A stretch of 64,000 bases of DNA from Clostridia bacterium 41_269 (GCA_001508005.1 LGEZ01000004.1:31787-95786); one strand, 5' to 3'. Shown: positions 1-10,501, counted from the stretch's first letter. Translations and numbers: made by a program. Notes: a model not told the origin generated them from the letters alone.

Positions 1-789
1 GATTACGGCAGCACCATTTTAACATGTACTCCTTCTTATGCTCTGTACATAGCGGAAGTTATGGAAGAAATGGGAGTGGATCCTAAAAAAGACATAAAGT
101 TAAGGTATGGTATTTTTGGAGCTGAGCCCTGGAGTGAAAACATGAGGCAGGAAATAGAGAATAAACTGGATATAACTGCCATTGATATTTACGGACTCAG
201 TGAAGTTATCGGTCCAGGGGTAGCTGTGGAGTGTTTATATAAAAACGGACTTCATATTGCGGAGGATCACTTTATTGTGGAAGTAATTGATCCTGAAACC
301 GGGGAACCGCTGCCCGAAGGAGAAAAAGGGGAGCTGGTTTTCACTTCGCTGACCAAAGAAGGGCTGCCCATAATACGATACAGGACAAGGGATATAGCAA
401 GCATTACCACTGAGCCCTGTCCATGCGGCAGAACCCATGCCCGAATGAGCAGAGTCAGCGGCCGCACTGATGATATGCTTATTATTCGCGGTGTAAATGT
501 ATTCCCATCCCAGATTGAGAACGTTCTTCTGGAGATAGGTTATACGGAACCCCATTACCTTCTAGTGGTTGACCGGGAAAACAATTTGGATGTGCTTACT
601 GTTTGGGTTGAAGTTTCATCTAAGCTTTTTGCCGATGAGGTTAGGAAGCTGGAGCAGTTGGGCAGAAAGATTCAGGAGGAAATCGAATCTGCTTTGGGTA
701 TATCTGTTCGGGTTAAGCTTGTGGAACCCAAAACCATTGAAAGAAGCGAAGGAAAGGCTAAAAGAGTTATTGATAACCGTAAATTTTAA
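1..789 (+). CDS. paaK: Phenylacetate-CoA ligase family (AMP-forming), C-terminal part; 5' end outside the window
   Basis: Frame stays open from base 1 ([25 protein letters not shown]...). Contains [38 protein letters not shown] and [17 protein letters not shown], typical of PaaK enzymes. Confidence 0.9.
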   Translation, partial: DYGSTILTCTPSYALYIAEVMEEMGVDPKKDIKLRYGIFGAEPWSENMRQEIENKLDITAIDIYGLSEVIGPGVAVECLYKNGLHIAEDHFIVEVIDPETGEPLPEGEKGELVFTSLTKEGLPIIRYRTRDIASITTEPCPCGRTHARMSRVSGRTDDMLIIRGVNVFPSQIENVLLEIGYTEPHYLLVVDRENNLDVLTVWVEVSSKLFADEVRKLEQLGRKIQEEIESALGISVRVKLVEPKTIERSEGKAKRVIDNRKF

Positions 790-806
790 GGGGGTGGCCT
801 TTTAAA

Positions 807-1238
807 ATGAAGGTTAATCAAATTTCAGTTTTTTTGGAGAACAAGTCGGGAAGGCTGGCTGCGGTGACAAGAATCCTTGCGGAGAACAATATAAATATTA
901 GAGCTCTTTCCATTGCAGATACTTCTGATTTTGGGATTTTACGGCTTATTGTTGATAAGCCTGATACAGCATTTGAGGTGCTCAAAAAGGAAGGGTTCAG
1001 CGTAAGCCTCACAGAAGTTATCGGAGTAGAAATGCCCGATAGACCCGGTGGACTGGCAGGGGTATTGGATATTCTTGAAAAAAATAATTTTAATATCGAA
1101 TATCTTTACGCATTTATCGGCAGAGGGGATAACGGAGCTTTGGTAATTGTCCGGGTAGAGAGACTGGAAGAAGCAGTAAGGTGCCTTGAGGAGAATGGTG
1201 TAAAGGTTGTAACGGGAGATAGGCTTTATCAGCTTTGA
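807..1238 (+). CDS. Tandem ACT-domain protein
   Basis: MKVNQISVFLENKSGRLAAVTRILAENNINIRALSIADTSDFGILRLIV plus a second ACT repeat (MPDRPGGLAGVLDILEKNNFNIEYLYAF). Commonly found next to paaK. Confidence 0.88.
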   Translation: MKVNQISVFLENKSGRLAAVTRILAENNINIRALSIADTSDFGILRLIVDKPDTAFEVLKKEGFSVSLTEVIGVEMPDRPGGLAGVLDILEKNNFNIEYLYAFIGRGDNGALVIVRVERLEEAVRCLEENGVKVVTGDRLYQL

Positions 1239-1265
1239 TTATCAGTAAGAAATGGGGAGGAATTA

Positions 1266-2369
1266 TTGGTGTTTAAAAAGCCTATATGCCGGCAGGAAAT
1301 ACTGGATATTAAGCCCTATGTTCCCGGAAAGCCCATTGAGGAAGTTGAGCGAGAATTTGGGATCAAGCAGGTGATTAAACTTGCTTCCAATGAAAATCCT
1401 CTGGGACCTTCCCCAAAGGCAGTGGAGGCCCTTAAATCAAAAATAAAAGATATTTACATGTATCCTGACGGAAGCTGTTACTACTTAAAGGGTGCCATTG
1501 CGCAAAAATTAGGTGCAGAAGAAGAAAATATTTTGGTGGGTAACGGTTCCGATGAAATAATAAAGCTTATTTCGGAGGCATATCTTTATCCTGGGGATGA
1601 AGTTATAATTCCCAAACCTTCCTTTTCTGAGTATGAATTTGGGGCAAAGGTAATGGGCGGAAAATGCGTTTTTTCACCCCTTAAGGATTTTCGCATTGAT
1701 CTTTTTGATATGCTTGAAAAGCTTACTTCTAAAACAAAAATGATTTATGTGTGCAACCCAAATAACCCAACAGGGACCATAGTTTACCGAGAAGAAGTTG
1801 AGCAGTTTTTAAATGAAGTACCTGATCATATACTGGTTATTTTTGATGAAGCTTATTATGAATATGTGACGGACAGCCACTATCCCCAGACAGTGAATTA
1901 TGTTTTAGAAGGCCGTCCCAATGTGGTGGTTCTTAGGACCTTTTCTAAAATTTATGGGCTTGCGGGCCTTAGGGTAGGCTATGCTGTGGGACCCAGCAGT
2001 GTAATAGCTGATGTAGACAGGGTGAGGGAACCTTTCAATGTCAATATGCTTGCTCAAGCAGCGGCAGTGGCTGCCTTAGAAGATGAAGAACATGTAAAAA
2101 GGAGCTTTGAAATCAACAACGAAGGAAAAAGCTTCCTGTACGATAAATTTGAAAAGTTAGGAATAAAATATTGGCCCACAGAAGCAAACTTTATATGGGC
2201 AGATATTGGGAAGAATGTAAAAGAAGTTTTTCAAGAAATGCTTAGAAAGGGAGTTATTATTAGAACAGGAGATATATTTGGTTATAATACTTTCGTACGG
2301 ATTACAATAGGAACCCCGGAACAAAATAAAAGACTGATAGAGGTTTTGGAAGAAGTTCTTTTAGCCTGA
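1266..2369 (+). CDS. hisC: Histidinol-phosphate aminotransferase (class I/II PLP aminotransferase)
   Basis: KLASNENPLGPSPKAVEAL, VCNPNNPTGTIV, FDEAYYEY, RTFSKIYGLAGLRVGY motifs. Confidence 0.9.
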   Translation: MVFKKPICRQEILDIKPYVPGKPIEEVEREFGIKQVIKLASNENPLGPSPKAVEALKSKIKDIYMYPDGSCYYLKGAIAQKLGAEEENILVGNGSDEIIKLISEAYLYPGDEVIIPKPSFSEYEFGAKVMGGKCVFSPLKDFRIDLFDMLEKLTSKTKMIYVCNPNNPTGTIVYREEVEQFLNEVPDHILVIFDEAYYEYVTDSHYPQTVNYVLEGRPNVVVLRTFSKIYGLAGLRVGYAVGPSSVIADVDRVREPFNVNMLAQAAAVAALEDEEHVKRSFEINNEGKSFLYDKFEKLGIKYWPTEANFIWADIGKNVKEVFQEMLRKGVIIRTGDIFGYNTFVRITIGTPEQNKRLIEVLEEVLLA

Positions 2370-3155
2370 TCAGCTCAGCCCAAGAATTTTTCTTATTTTT
2401 TTTGCTTGGGATCTGCTTACGGGAACCTGGCTCCTTTCTTCATCATTTACTATAAGGGTTAAGGTTCCATTGTATTCAGGTATTACTTCCCTGGCTTGTT
2501 TTATATTGACGATATAGGAACGGTGGCAGCGGTGGAAAATATTGGAATCCAATCGTTTTTCCAGCTCTTTTAAAGTGAACCGGGTGAGATATTTGTTTTT
2601 TGCTGTTTTGACAAAGGTATAGTCATCACTTGCAAATACATAAATAATTGAATCCTGATCCAAAAGAAGGGTTTTCCCTTTGTATTCCACAGGAATGAGC
2701 CCCAGGTTTACATGGGGCTTTTCTGTTTCTTCATCCCTTTCGCTCTTTACCCCTTTCTGCTGTTCCCTTCTTTCTGCATACTTAAAAATTTTCTGCATGG
2801 TATGATCAAACCGTTCGGGGTCAATGGGTTTTAGAAGGTAATCCACTGCATTTACCCCAAAGGCGTCAATGGCATATTCATCATAAGCAGTGATAAAAAC
2901 AATAAAAGGTATTCTTTCATTATTTTCCTGAGCGTGTTCATTAAGCTTTTTGGCAAGTTCCAGACCGTTTATTCCAGGCATGTTGATATCCAAGAAAAGC
3001 ACTGAGTAATCAAGAGCTGTTATTAATTCCCAAGCTTCTTGGGAATTTGCTGCTTCTCCTACAATCTGAAGCTTATCTTCATATTTTTCCAGCAGGTATC
3101 GGAGTTCTTGGCGGGCAGGATATTCATCATCTACTATGAGAGCCTTTAACTTCAT
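2370..3155 (-). CDS. LytTR-family response regulator
   Basis: N-terminal receiver (VDDEYPARQELRYLL, LDINMPGINGLELA, FITAYDEYAIDAF, DYLLKP) and C-terminal LytTR domain (LEKRLDSNIFHRCHRSYIVNI). No sensor kinase adjacent. Confidence 0.9.
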   Translation of the reverse strand: MKLKALIVDDEYPARQELRYLLEKYEDKLQIVGEAANSQEAWELITALDYSVLFLDINMPGINGLELAKKLNEHAQENNERIPFIVFITAYDEYAIDAFGVNAVDYLLKPIDPERFDHTMQKIFKYAERREQQKGVKSERDEETEKPHVNLGLIPVEYKGKTLLLDQDSIIYVFASDDYTFVKTAKNKYLTRFTLKELEKRLDSNIFHRCHRSYIVNIKQAREVIPEYNGTLTLIVNDEERSQVPVSRSQAKKIRKILGLS

Positions 3156-3199
3156 GAAACTTTCCTCCCGAAATGCTTTTAATAATTAAAACATTCTAT

Positions 3200-3241
3200 T
3201 TTAGTAATATATCCTTTAAATTTAGTAATATATCTTTTAAA
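3200..3241. repeat. Two tandem 21-bp near-identical direct repeats in a divergent intergenic region
   Basis: tttagtaatatatcctttaaa / tttagtaatatatcttttaaa, one mismatch, between the LytTR regulator and the GerMN lipoprotein gene. Confidence 0.8.
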
Positions 3242-3300
3242 GCTTGTATAAGTATTATAGTACCTATCCGTAAAATTATAAAGAGAGGAGAGATAAAAAG

Positions 3301-3894
3301 TTGCTTAGAAGGCTACTTATGGGGTTTCTTATCGCTTTTTTGAGCCTTTTATTGCTTTCAGGTTGTGGAATGCTTGGAAAACAGGTTGAGCCTACAGTTG
3401 AAGCAGAACCTAATTTAGCTTCAGAAAATAGTGCAGTTGTGGAGGAAGGCAGCAGTGAAAATACAGAGGTTCCGGGAGAAACCATTGAAGTTGTCTTATA
3501 TTTTGCAGATCAAGAAGGAAGGAAATTGGTTCCTGAGATTAGAAAAATAAAAAAAGTTGAAGGTTTAGCTAGGGCAGCTATAAATGAACTTATAAAAGGT
3601 CCCAACACAGGCAGCGGTCTTCAGCCCACTATACCCAAGGGCACCGTTCTTAATGATATAAATATTAAAGATGATGGGCTGTGTATTGTTGATTTCAACG
3701 AAAAACTCATTGAAAAAAAATTACAAACAGTTTCAGAAGAGCTTACAGTTTATTCCATTGTTAATACCCTTACCCAATTTCCTACTGTGGATAGGGTAAT
3801 GTTTCGTATAGAAGGACAGGATCCCGACAGCATGGGTAGCGCTATTTTAAGCAGCAGCCCTTTAATAGAAAACAGCAGTCTTATAAAAGAATAG
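3301..3894 (+). CDS. GerMN-domain lipoprotein (spore germination/sporulation GerM-like)
   Basis: Lipobox LLLLSGCG; GerMN-like VVLYFADQEGRKLVPEIRKI...AINELIKGPNTGSGLQPTIPKGTVLNDINIKDDGLCIVDFNEK. Confidence 0.82.
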   Translation: MLRRLLMGFLIAFLSLLLLSGCGMLGKQVEPTVEAEPNLASENSAVVEEGSSENTEVPGETIEVVLYFADQEGRKLVPEIRKIKKVEGLARAAINELIKGPNTGSGLQPTIPKGTVLNDINIKDDGLCIVDFNEKLIEKKLQTVSEELTVYSIVNTLTQFPTVDRVMFRIEGQDPDSMGSAILSSSPLIENSSLIKE

Positions 3895-4006
3895 GAATAT
3901 ATTACCACCCCCAATAATTGCTTTTGTTAGAGGAATTCTACCAAAAATCGAGAAAAATTTTTTCAATATAGGGATATAAAACTAAACTTTACTTTTCATA
4001 AAAAAA

Positions 4007-5614
4007 GTGGAGCAGCTGCCATGGGGGTGGTCTTCTATGTGTCCATTAAATGTAAGGGTAAGAGGCATAATCTTTTGTGCAGTACTATTGCTTGTTTCCA
4101 TTATTGCTTTTCCTGAAAACGCCGGGGCAGTGGGTATAAAGATTTTTGTTGATGGGAAGCAGATCAGTACTGATGTGGAGCCTTACATTGATTCCAATAA
4201 CAGAACCATGGTTCCTTTAAGATTTGTTTCCGAAAGCCTTGGAGCAAAAGTTGATTGGACTCATGGAGAAAAAGAAATTTTGATAACTAAAGATGCTGTT
4301 CAGATCAAATTGTTTTTGGGAAAAGCAGTAATGGAGCGCAACGGTAAAGAAATTAAAATAGATACCGCTCCCGTGTTAAAAAACAGCAGGGCTATGGTGC
4401 CTCTGCGCTTTGTAAGTGAGCGTTTAGGATGTAACGTTAATTGGGATGATGTCCAAAAAGCTGTTTACATTTCAAGTAAAGTTTGTAAAGCTTCATCAGA
4501 GGAAAAAGATGCAGATAAAGAAAACAGCGGATCGGATGGGGGAACTTCGGAAATAAAGCGAGGATACGTTACAGGAAGTATTGTGAATATAAGATCAGGA
4601 CCCGGAACAAATTATTCAATTGTGGGGCAGGTAAGGCAGGGAGCTCCTCTTGTTGTTTATGATGAAAAAGATGGTTGGTATAGGGTGAGTACTACCACCG
4701 GTATAAAGGGATGGATTGCCGGCTGGCTGGTATCCTTATCTGGCGACAGCAGTAGGGGAAGCGGAGGGGGTGGAGATAGGGATGATATCCCAACAGGGAA
4801 TACGGATAATACTACAGCAGCTATTGTAATCGTTGGTTCAGCGAACATTAGGAGTGGCCCCTCAACAAGCTATCCGGTGACAGCAACTTGCTGCAAGGGA
4901 GAAGAGGTTCTTATTCTTGGGGAACAGGACGGATGGTTTAGGGTAAGAAAGGAATCAATAGAAGGATTTATATCAAAAGGGATAGTTGCTGTAAAACAGT
5001 CTCCTAAAAAAGTTTATCCTACTCCTCTTAATGGAAGGATTATAGTAATTGATCCCGGCCATGGTTCAGTTAAGTCAGGCGGACTGGTGGATCCAGGAGC
5101 TGTGGGACCTTCAGGACTTAAAGAAAAAGATGTTGTTCTCATTATTGCTCAACGTGCGGGAGAAATTCTTTCTTCTAAGGGAGCAACGGTGATATATACT
5201 AGAACGGATGACACTTATATGGGGCTGTCCCAAAGAGCTGAATTGGCCAACAATTATGGAGCTGATGTGTTTGTAAGCATACATTGTAATGCCAGCTTGA
5301 GTACAGAGGTTCAAGGAACATCAACGTATTATTATGTATCATTGAGCATGACGCAGGATAAGATAGATGCACGAAGAAAACTTGCAGCTCTTGTTCAGGA
5401 AGAACTTGTAAAAGAGTTGGGAAGAAAAAATCTTGGGTTGAAAGAAGGCAACTTTTTGGTTCTGCGAAATACAACTATGCCCTCAATACTTGTGGAAACA
5501 GCTTTTATATCCAATCCCACTGAAGAAAGGCTTTTGGCAGATCCCAGTTTCTGTAGACGTGCTGGAGAAGCTATTGCAAGGGGTATAATTAGATATTTTG
5601 AAACTGAATCATAA
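4007..5614 (+). CDS. N-acetylmuramoyl-L-alanine amidase with copper-amine-oxidase-like N domain and two SH3 domains
   Basis: IFVDGKQISTDVEPYIDSNNRTMVPLRFVSE; two SH3b-like repeats (GSIVNIRSGPGTNYSIVGQV, GSANIRSGPSTSYPVTA); amidase_3 (IVIDPGHGSVKSGG...VSIHCNAS...LVETAFISNPTEE). Confidence 0.92.
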   Translation: MEQLPWGWSSMCPLNVRVRGIIFCAVLLLVSIIAFPENAGAVGIKIFVDGKQISTDVEPYIDSNNRTMVPLRFVSESLGAKVDWTHGEKEILITKDAVQIKLFLGKAVMERNGKEIKIDTAPVLKNSRAMVPLRFVSERLGCNVNWDDVQKAVYISSKVCKASSEEKDADKENSGSDGGTSEIKRGYVTGSIVNIRSGPGTNYSIVGQVRQGAPLVVYDEKDGWYRVSTTTGIKGWIAGWLVSLSGDSSRGSGGGGDRDDIPTGNTDNTTAAIVIVGSANIRSGPSTSYPVTATCCKGEEVLILGEQDGWFRVRKESIEGFISKGIVAVKQSPKKVYPTPLNGRIIVIDPGHGSVKSGGLVDPGAVGPSGLKEKDVVLIIAQRAGEILSSKGATVIYTRTDDTYMGLSQRAELANNYGADVFVSIHCNASLSTEVQGTSTYYYVSLSMTQDKIDARRKLAALVQEELVKELGRKNLGLKEGNFLVLRNTTMPSILVETAFISNPTEERLLADPSFCRRAGEAIARGIIRYFETES

Positions 5615-5732
5615 AATATGAAAAATAATAGTAAGCCACTGCTTTTCTTTTATTGACTGTAATTTTACTAAAGACTAAAATTATTAAAATAGATTGAAAA
5701 AGTAAATTTTTTATGAGGAGATGCTGTAGGGT

Positions 5733-6254
5733 TTGATACCCATATTGGGTGCTGTTTTGATATTTCTGGCACGGGTAGTCGATGTTTCCGTTGGTACCAT
5801 AAGAATAATTCTTTTGGTGCGGGGTAAGCGTTTTGCTGCAGGATTTTTGGGATTTATTGAAGCACTGGTGTACATTTTTGCTCTTGGTTTTGTAATTAAC
5901 AAACTTGATAGTCTGTTAAATATCATTGCCTACTGTTTAGGTTTTGCTGCAGGTAACGTTTTGGGCAGTTATATAGAAGAAAGAATGGCAATGGGGTATA
6001 CCACTGTTCAGGTTATTACGCTGTCAAGACCCAGGGAGCTCTGTGTTCGCTTAAGGGAACTGGGTTACGGTGTTACTGTATGGGAAGGTGAAGGCAGGGA
6101 AGGAAGAAGGTTGGTTTTAAATATCATCTTGAAGAGAAAAGATCTGCCCGATCTTTTAAAAATAATTGGAGAATGGGATTTTAAAGCTTTTGTTACCATT
6201 CTTGATGCCAGAGCCACAAAGGGAGGCATTTTAACTGTAAGTGGAACAAAATAA
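5733..6254 (+). CDS. UPF0316/DUF2179-type membrane protein
   Basis: LARVVDVSVGTIRIILLVRGKRFAAGFLGFIEALVYIFALGFVI...NVLGSYIEERMAMGY pattern. Confidence 0.82.
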   Translation: MIPILGAVLIFLARVVDVSVGTIRIILLVRGKRFAAGFLGFIEALVYIFALGFVINKLDSLLNIIAYCLGFAAGNVLGSYIEERMAMGYTTVQVITLSRPRELCVRLRELGYGVTVWEGEGREGRRLVLNIILKRKDLPDLLKIIGEWDFKAFVTILDARATKGGILTVSGTK

Positions 6255-6322
6255 GAAGAATAGTGCCTTTCTTTTTTTTTTGATCAGTTTGATAAAAATA
6301 ATCCAAAAACATTAAGGAAAAA

Positions 6323-7207
6323 TTGAAAAGGAGACGGACTGAAGTGGTTCTTGGAAGTAAAGAAGCATCCAAGCCTATTGGAATGTTTGATTCCGGAGTG
6401 GGAGGGCTTTCCATTGCTTTGGAACTGCTAAAACAGCTCCCAGGAGAAAGAATTATATATTTTGGAGATACAGCCAATGTACCCTATGGAGAAAAAAGTG
6501 AATCTCAGCTCATAGCCCTGGCAGATAGGATTACCTTTTTTTTGGTGCAGAAAGGGGTAAAGGCAGTGGTTGATGCCTGCAATTCCACTTCTTCTGTGGC
6601 TTTGGACTATCTTAAGGAACGGTATGAACTGCCCATTATAGGTGTTATAGAGCCGGGGGTAAGGGAAGCTATAGAACGGACAAAAAACGGCAGAATTGGA
6701 GTTATTGCTACTACTGCTACCATTATGAGCTCTGCTCATAAAAGGGCTGCCCAAAAGCTGGACCCTTCTGTAAAGGTGTTTGGTCAGGCATGTCCCAAGT
6801 TTGTTCCTCTGGTTGAAGCGGGAAAGGTTTCGTGTAAAGAGGCAGAAAATGCATGTTTTGAATATTTGATGCCTCTTGTAAAAAAGAGAATAGACACATT
6901 GATTCTCGGCTGTACCCATTATCCTTTTTTGATTCCAGTTATAAGAAGAATTGTAGGGCCGGAGGTGGCAATTGTTGATCCTGCTGTGGGCACCATTAGG
7001 GAATTAAAAGAAATTCTTGAGAAAAAGAACATGAGAAAATTATCCCAACCCACAGGGTTTAAGGAACAGGAATATTATGTAAGTGGTGATCCTATCCTTT
7101 TTAAAGAAGTGGGCGAAAAACTTATAGGAACTTCTTTGGGAAGAGTTTTTCGCGTTGCAATAGATGATAAAATAATAGAAAATATAAAAAATGGAAGTGC
7201 AGGGTAA
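6323..7207 (+). CDS. murI: Glutamate racemase
   Basis: IGMFDSGVGGLSIALELLKQLPGERIIYFGDTANVPYGEKS; DACNSTSSVALD; LGCTHYPFL. Confidence 0.95.
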   Translation: MKRRRTEVVLGSKEASKPIGMFDSGVGGLSIALELLKQLPGERIIYFGDTANVPYGEKSESQLIALADRITFFLVQKGVKAVVDACNSTSSVALDYLKERYELPIIGVIEPGVREAIERTKNGRIGVIATTATIMSSAHKRAAQKLDPSVKVFGQACPKFVPLVEAGKVSCKEAENACFEYLMPLVKKRIDTLILGCTHYPFLIPVIRRIVGPEVAIVDPAVGTIRELKEILEKKNMRKLSQPTGFKEQEYYVSGDPILFKEVGEKLIGTSLGRVFRVAIDDKIIENIKNGSAG

Positions 7208-7237
7208 TTAATTTATTTTAATTGGGGGTATAAGGTT

Positions 7238-7999
7238 ATGAGGATACAGGTATTGGGTTGTTGGGCTCCATATCCCCGTGCCGACCAGGCCTGTTCTGGA
7301 TATCTTCTTAGTGCAGGAGGTAAAAATATACTTTTGGATTTGGGACATGGTGCTTTTGGGAAACTTGTTAATGTATTTAATTATTTACAGCTGGATGCTG
7401 TTTTTATTTCCCACCTTCACATGGATCACTGTGCTGATCTCAGTTGCCTGCGCCATGCCATTTTAGGCTGCAGAAGGCTTGGTAAAATTGATGATAATTG
7501 GAAACTACCCCTTTTTATTCCAAAGGAGCCGCAGCAGATGTTTGAAATTTTCAGTGACTATAATGATGTTTTTGAAATTACTCCTATAGACAGTTTCCTT
7601 AGTGGGCAGAATATAAAAATGGGGAGTGCAGCTCTTGATTTCCTTTCCGTTGAACATCCCATTCCCACATATGGAATAAAGGTTCTGGATGAGGAAGAGG
7701 GTAAAAAGTTCGTGTATTCTTCAGACACAGCTTATATGGAAGAACTAGTTGATTTTGCAAAAGAAGCGGATATTTTTCTTTGTGAGGCCAGCTTGCTGGA
7801 AAGGGATTCTCAGTATATTGATAAAGGACATCTTACTTCTAAATTAGCTGGAAAATTAGCAGAAGAAGCTCAAGTTAGGAAGCTTATTTTAACTCACTTC
7901 TGGCCGGAATATAATTTAAAAGATCTGACAGCTGAGGCAGAAGAGACTTTTACCGGACAGCTGGAAACTGCAGAGCAGTTTAAGGTATACTCATGTTAA
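7238..7999 (+). CDS. MBL-fold metallo-hydrolase (RNase Z-like/YhfI-like)
   Basis: SAGGKNILLDLGHGAFGKL; FISHLHMDHCADL; VYSSDTAYMEEL; HLTSKLAGKLAEEA; LILTHFWPEY. Confidence 0.86.
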   Translation: MRIQVLGCWAPYPRADQACSGYLLSAGGKNILLDLGHGAFGKLVNVFNYLQLDAVFISHLHMDHCADLSCLRHAILGCRRLGKIDDNWKLPLFIPKEPQQMFEIFSDYNDVFEITPIDSFLSGQNIKMGSAALDFLSVEHPIPTYGIKVLDEEEGKKFVYSSDTAYMEELVDFAKEADIFLCEASLLERDSQYIDKGHLTSKLAGKLAEEAQVRKLILTHFWPEYNLKDLTAEAEETFTGQLETAEQFKVYSC

Positions 8000-8036
8000 A
8001 AGAAAAACTTAGAAAAAATTATGTAACAGGGGAAAG

Positions 8037-8834
8037 ATGGGTATGGAGGAATTAAGCCACAAGGAGAAAAAGGTAGAAAGGATTGGAAATAGGCCCTTTG
8101 ATGCCATAAGGCCTGTTAAAATAATCCGGAATTTTATCAGTTATGCCGAGGGTTCTGTACTTATAGAAATGGGAAACACTAAAGTGATATGTACGGCTAC
8201 TGTTGAGGAAAAGGTTCCATCCTTTTTAAAGGGTGAAGGTATGGGTTGGATTACAGCAGAATATTCCATGCTGCCCAGGTCCACTAGGGAAAGGACTGTT
8301 AGGGAAGCAGCAAAAGGAAGGGTTGGAGGAAGAACTCATGAAATACAGCGTTTGATAGGCCGTTCTCTCAGATCAGTGGTTGATCTTACTGTTTTAGGAG
8401 AAAGAACACTACGGATTGACTGCGATGTTATTCAAGCTGATGGGGGTACAAGGACGGCTTCCATAACGGGCAGTTTTATTGCAATGGTGGATGCTCTGGA
8501 ATATTTGAGAGAAGGAGAGTTAATATCCCACCTGCCGGTAAATGATTTTATGGCGGCAGTGAGTGTTGGAAAGGTTGATGGTGAAATTATGCTGGACCTG
8601 TGTTTTGAAGAGGATTCCAGAGCTCAGGTGGATATGAATGTGGTTATGACAGGGAAAGGGAAAATTGTCGAAATTCAGGGCACTGCTGAGCAGGAACCCT
8701 TTGAACGTTCTGAGTTGGATAAAATGCTTGAAATTGCTTCCAAAGGTATAAAGGAGCTTATAGATATTCAAAAAGAAGTTTTGGGTTCCACAGCCCAAAG
8801 GATTGGTCAGGTGATAAAATGCGAAAGCTTGTAA
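8037..8834 (+). CDS. rph: Ribonuclease PH
   Basis: [11 protein letters not shown]...[67 protein letters not shown]. Confidence 0.97.
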   Translation: MGMEELSHKEKKVERIGNRPFDAIRPVKIIRNFISYAEGSVLIEMGNTKVICTATVEEKVPSFLKGEGMGWITAEYSMLPRSTRERTVREAAKGRVGGRTHEIQRLIGRSLRSVVDLTVLGERTLRIDCDVIQADGGTRTASITGSFIAMVDALEYLREGELISHLPVNDFMAAVSVGKVDGEIMLDLCFEEDSRAQVDMNVVMTGKGKIVEIQGTAEQEPFERSELDKMLEIASKGIKELIDIQKEVLGSTAQRIGQVIKCESL

Positions 8835-9415
8835 TTGCTTCCAGAAATAAGGGAAAAATTTCTGAGCTCAAAGAACTTTTAAAAGAATATAATTTTGAAA
8901 TTCTATCCCTTGATGATTACCCTGAAATTCCCGAAATCAAAGAAACTGGTAAATCTTTTAAGGAAAACGCACTGATTAAGGCCCGAATTGCTGCTCAAGA
9001 AACAGGTTGTTTGGCTCTAGCTGATGATTCTGGGCTTGAAGTGGATGCATTAGGCGGTGCTCCTGGAATTTATTCTTCCAGATTTGCTGGTCCCAATAAA
9101 GATGATGAAGCAAACAATAAAAAGCTTTTGGAGCTGCTGGAGGGAGTGCCCTTTGATAAAAGGACAGCCCGTTTTCGCTGTGTGGTAGCAGCTGTGGATC
9201 CCCAGGGAATTGAGATCACTACGGAAGGAGTATGTGAGGGAAAAATTGGATTTGAGCCTAAGGGCAGTTTTGGATTTGGTTATGATCCCATATTTATTGT
9301 TGATGGATATGGTTTGACTATGGCTGAACTTAAGCCGGAGATTAAAAATAGAATCAGCCATAGGGCAAAGGCTTTTAAAAAAATAGCGGCTGTATTGAAA
9401 GGATTATTGGATTAA
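8819..9415 (+). CDS. rdgB: XTP/dITP diphosphatase (RdgB/HAM1 family)
   Basis: [54 protein letters not shown]. Overlaps the 3' end of rph. Confidence 0.95.
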   Translation: MRKLVIASRNKGKISELKELLKEYNFEILSLDDYPEIPEIKETGKSFKENALIKARIAAQETGCLALADDSGLEVDALGGAPGIYSSRFAGPNKDDEANNKKLLELLEGVPFDKRTARFRCVVAAVDPQGIEITTEGVCEGKIGFEPKGSFGFGYDPIFIVDGYGLTMAELKPEIKNRISHRAKAFKKIAAVLKGLLD

Positions 9416-9559
9416 AATTGGGGCACAATAAAAGAGAATTTCAAAAAATTTAAAAAATGATTTGGGATTGTGCTTAAGGCTCATTAATGGTATAATAAAT
9501 TAGAGCTTGACGGAATTAAAAATTTAATATATACTTAGTCACTGCTGGTGGTTAAATGT

Positions 9560-9633
9560 GCGGGTGTAGCTCAGTGGTAGAGCCCTGGCCTTCCAAGCCA
9601 GTCGCGTGGGTTCGATTCCCATCACCCGCTCCA
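9560..9633 (+). tRNA. tRNA-Gly(TCC), CCA encoded
   Basis: Cloverleaf by eye: acceptor gcgggtg/cacccgc, anticodon loop cttccaa, T-arm gggttcgattccc, cca end. Confidence 0.95.
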
Positions 9634-9659
9634 TTGTTTTATTATGATGGTTTTTACAA

Positions 9660-9736
9660 GCGCCTGTAGCTCAGCTGGACAGAGCAACGGACTTCTAATC
9701 CGTGGGTCGCAGGTTCGAATCCTGCCAGGCGTACCA
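9660..9736 (+). tRNA. tRNA-Arg(TCT), CCA encoded
   Basis: Anticodon stem acgga/tccgt, loop cttctaa; acceptor gcgcctg/caggcgt; cca end. Confidence 0.94.
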
Positions 9737-9764
9737 GGTTTTAATATTATTGAATTTTTAGCGG

Positions 9765-9811
9765 ATTACCCCCTCAAAAGAATCTGTTGTCTAGGGAGGG
9801 GGTAATTTTCA
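9765..9811 (+). terminator. Rho-independent-like terminator after tRNA-Arg
   Basis: Inverted repeat attaccccct ... agggggtaat followed by ttttc. Confidence 0.6.
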
Positions 9812-10046
9812 TATTTATGGATGTTATGGAATTAATTTATTTTATTTTAAAAAAGGTTTGCATATTTACTTATGGTTAGGTACAATATAAACCGTGAATG
9901 TTTTAAAGAATATAAAAACACAGCTTTTGGTAATAGGTGGGGAAATACTTAAAAAATTTTTTGCTAAGCAATATAAAAAATAAAAATAGATAACCAAGGG
10001 TGCTTGACAAAAAACCCATATCTCTGTTATATTATTTCTGCGCTGT

Positions 10047-10124
10047 GGTGGATGTAGCTCAGTTGGTCAGAGCACCAGATTGTGGCTCTGGGGGTCGTGG
10101 GTTCGAGTCCCATCATCCACCCCA
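10047..10124 (+). tRNA. tRNA-His(GTG), encoded G-1, CCA encoded
   Basis: Anticodon loop ttgtggc between ccaga/tctgg; acceptor gtggatg/catccac with G-1 opposite C73. Confidence 0.94.
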
Positions 10125-10157
10125 AATAGAAGCTAAATTTTTTATTGCTCTGTTTAT

Positions 10158-10232
10158 TGGGGCGTAGCCAAGCGGTAAGGCAGCGGGCTTTGGACCCGCG
10201 ATGCGCAGGTTCGAATCCTGCCGCCCCAGCCA
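10158..10232 (+). tRNA. tRNA-Gln(TTG), CCA encoded
   Basis: Anticodon stem gcggg/cccgc, loop ctttgga; acceptor tggggcg/cgcccca. Confidence 0.94.
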
Positions 10233-10259
10233 TAATGGGAAAAGGAAGGAACGTTATGT

Positions 10260-10335
10260 GGGCCATTAGCTCAGTTGGTAGAGCACCGGACTTTTAATCC
10301 GGGTGTCGGAGGTTCGATCCCTCCATGGCTCACCA
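10260..10335 (+). tRNA. tRNA-Lys(TTT), CCA encoded
   Basis: Anticodon stem ccgga/tccgg, loop cttttaa; acceptor gggccat/atggctc. Confidence 0.95.
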
Positions 10336-10362
10336 TATTATTTTTTAAATGATTTTCTTTTT

Positions 10363-10448
10363 GCGGGAGTGGCGGAATTGGCAGACGCGCTAGACTTAGG
10401 ATCTAGTGAGCAGTGCTCGTGGGGGTTCAAATCCCTTCTCCCGCACCA
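10363..10448 (+). tRNA. tRNA-Leu(TAG), long variable arm, CCA encoded
   Basis: Acceptor gcgggag/ctcccgc; anticodon loop cttagga between ctaga/tctag; class II variable arm; 86 nt. Confidence 0.94.
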
Positions 10449-10501
10449 TTTATTATCATTATTTTTGTTTTTTATGGCATATTTATTGAGGTACTTTTTT
10501 A

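Noticed and set aside
569-805. 78-aa plus-strand ORF overlapping paaK
   Set aside because: Alternate frame of paaK; no supporting features.
6428-6919. 163-aa minus-strand ORF inside murI
   Set aside because: Antisense shadow of a conserved gene.
10027-10266. Minus-strand 79-aa ORF across tRNA-His/Gln/Lys
   Set aside because: Antisense translation of tRNA genes (MAGAAGFEPAHRGSKA.. / GLEPTTPRATIWCSDQLSY is a well-known spurious type).
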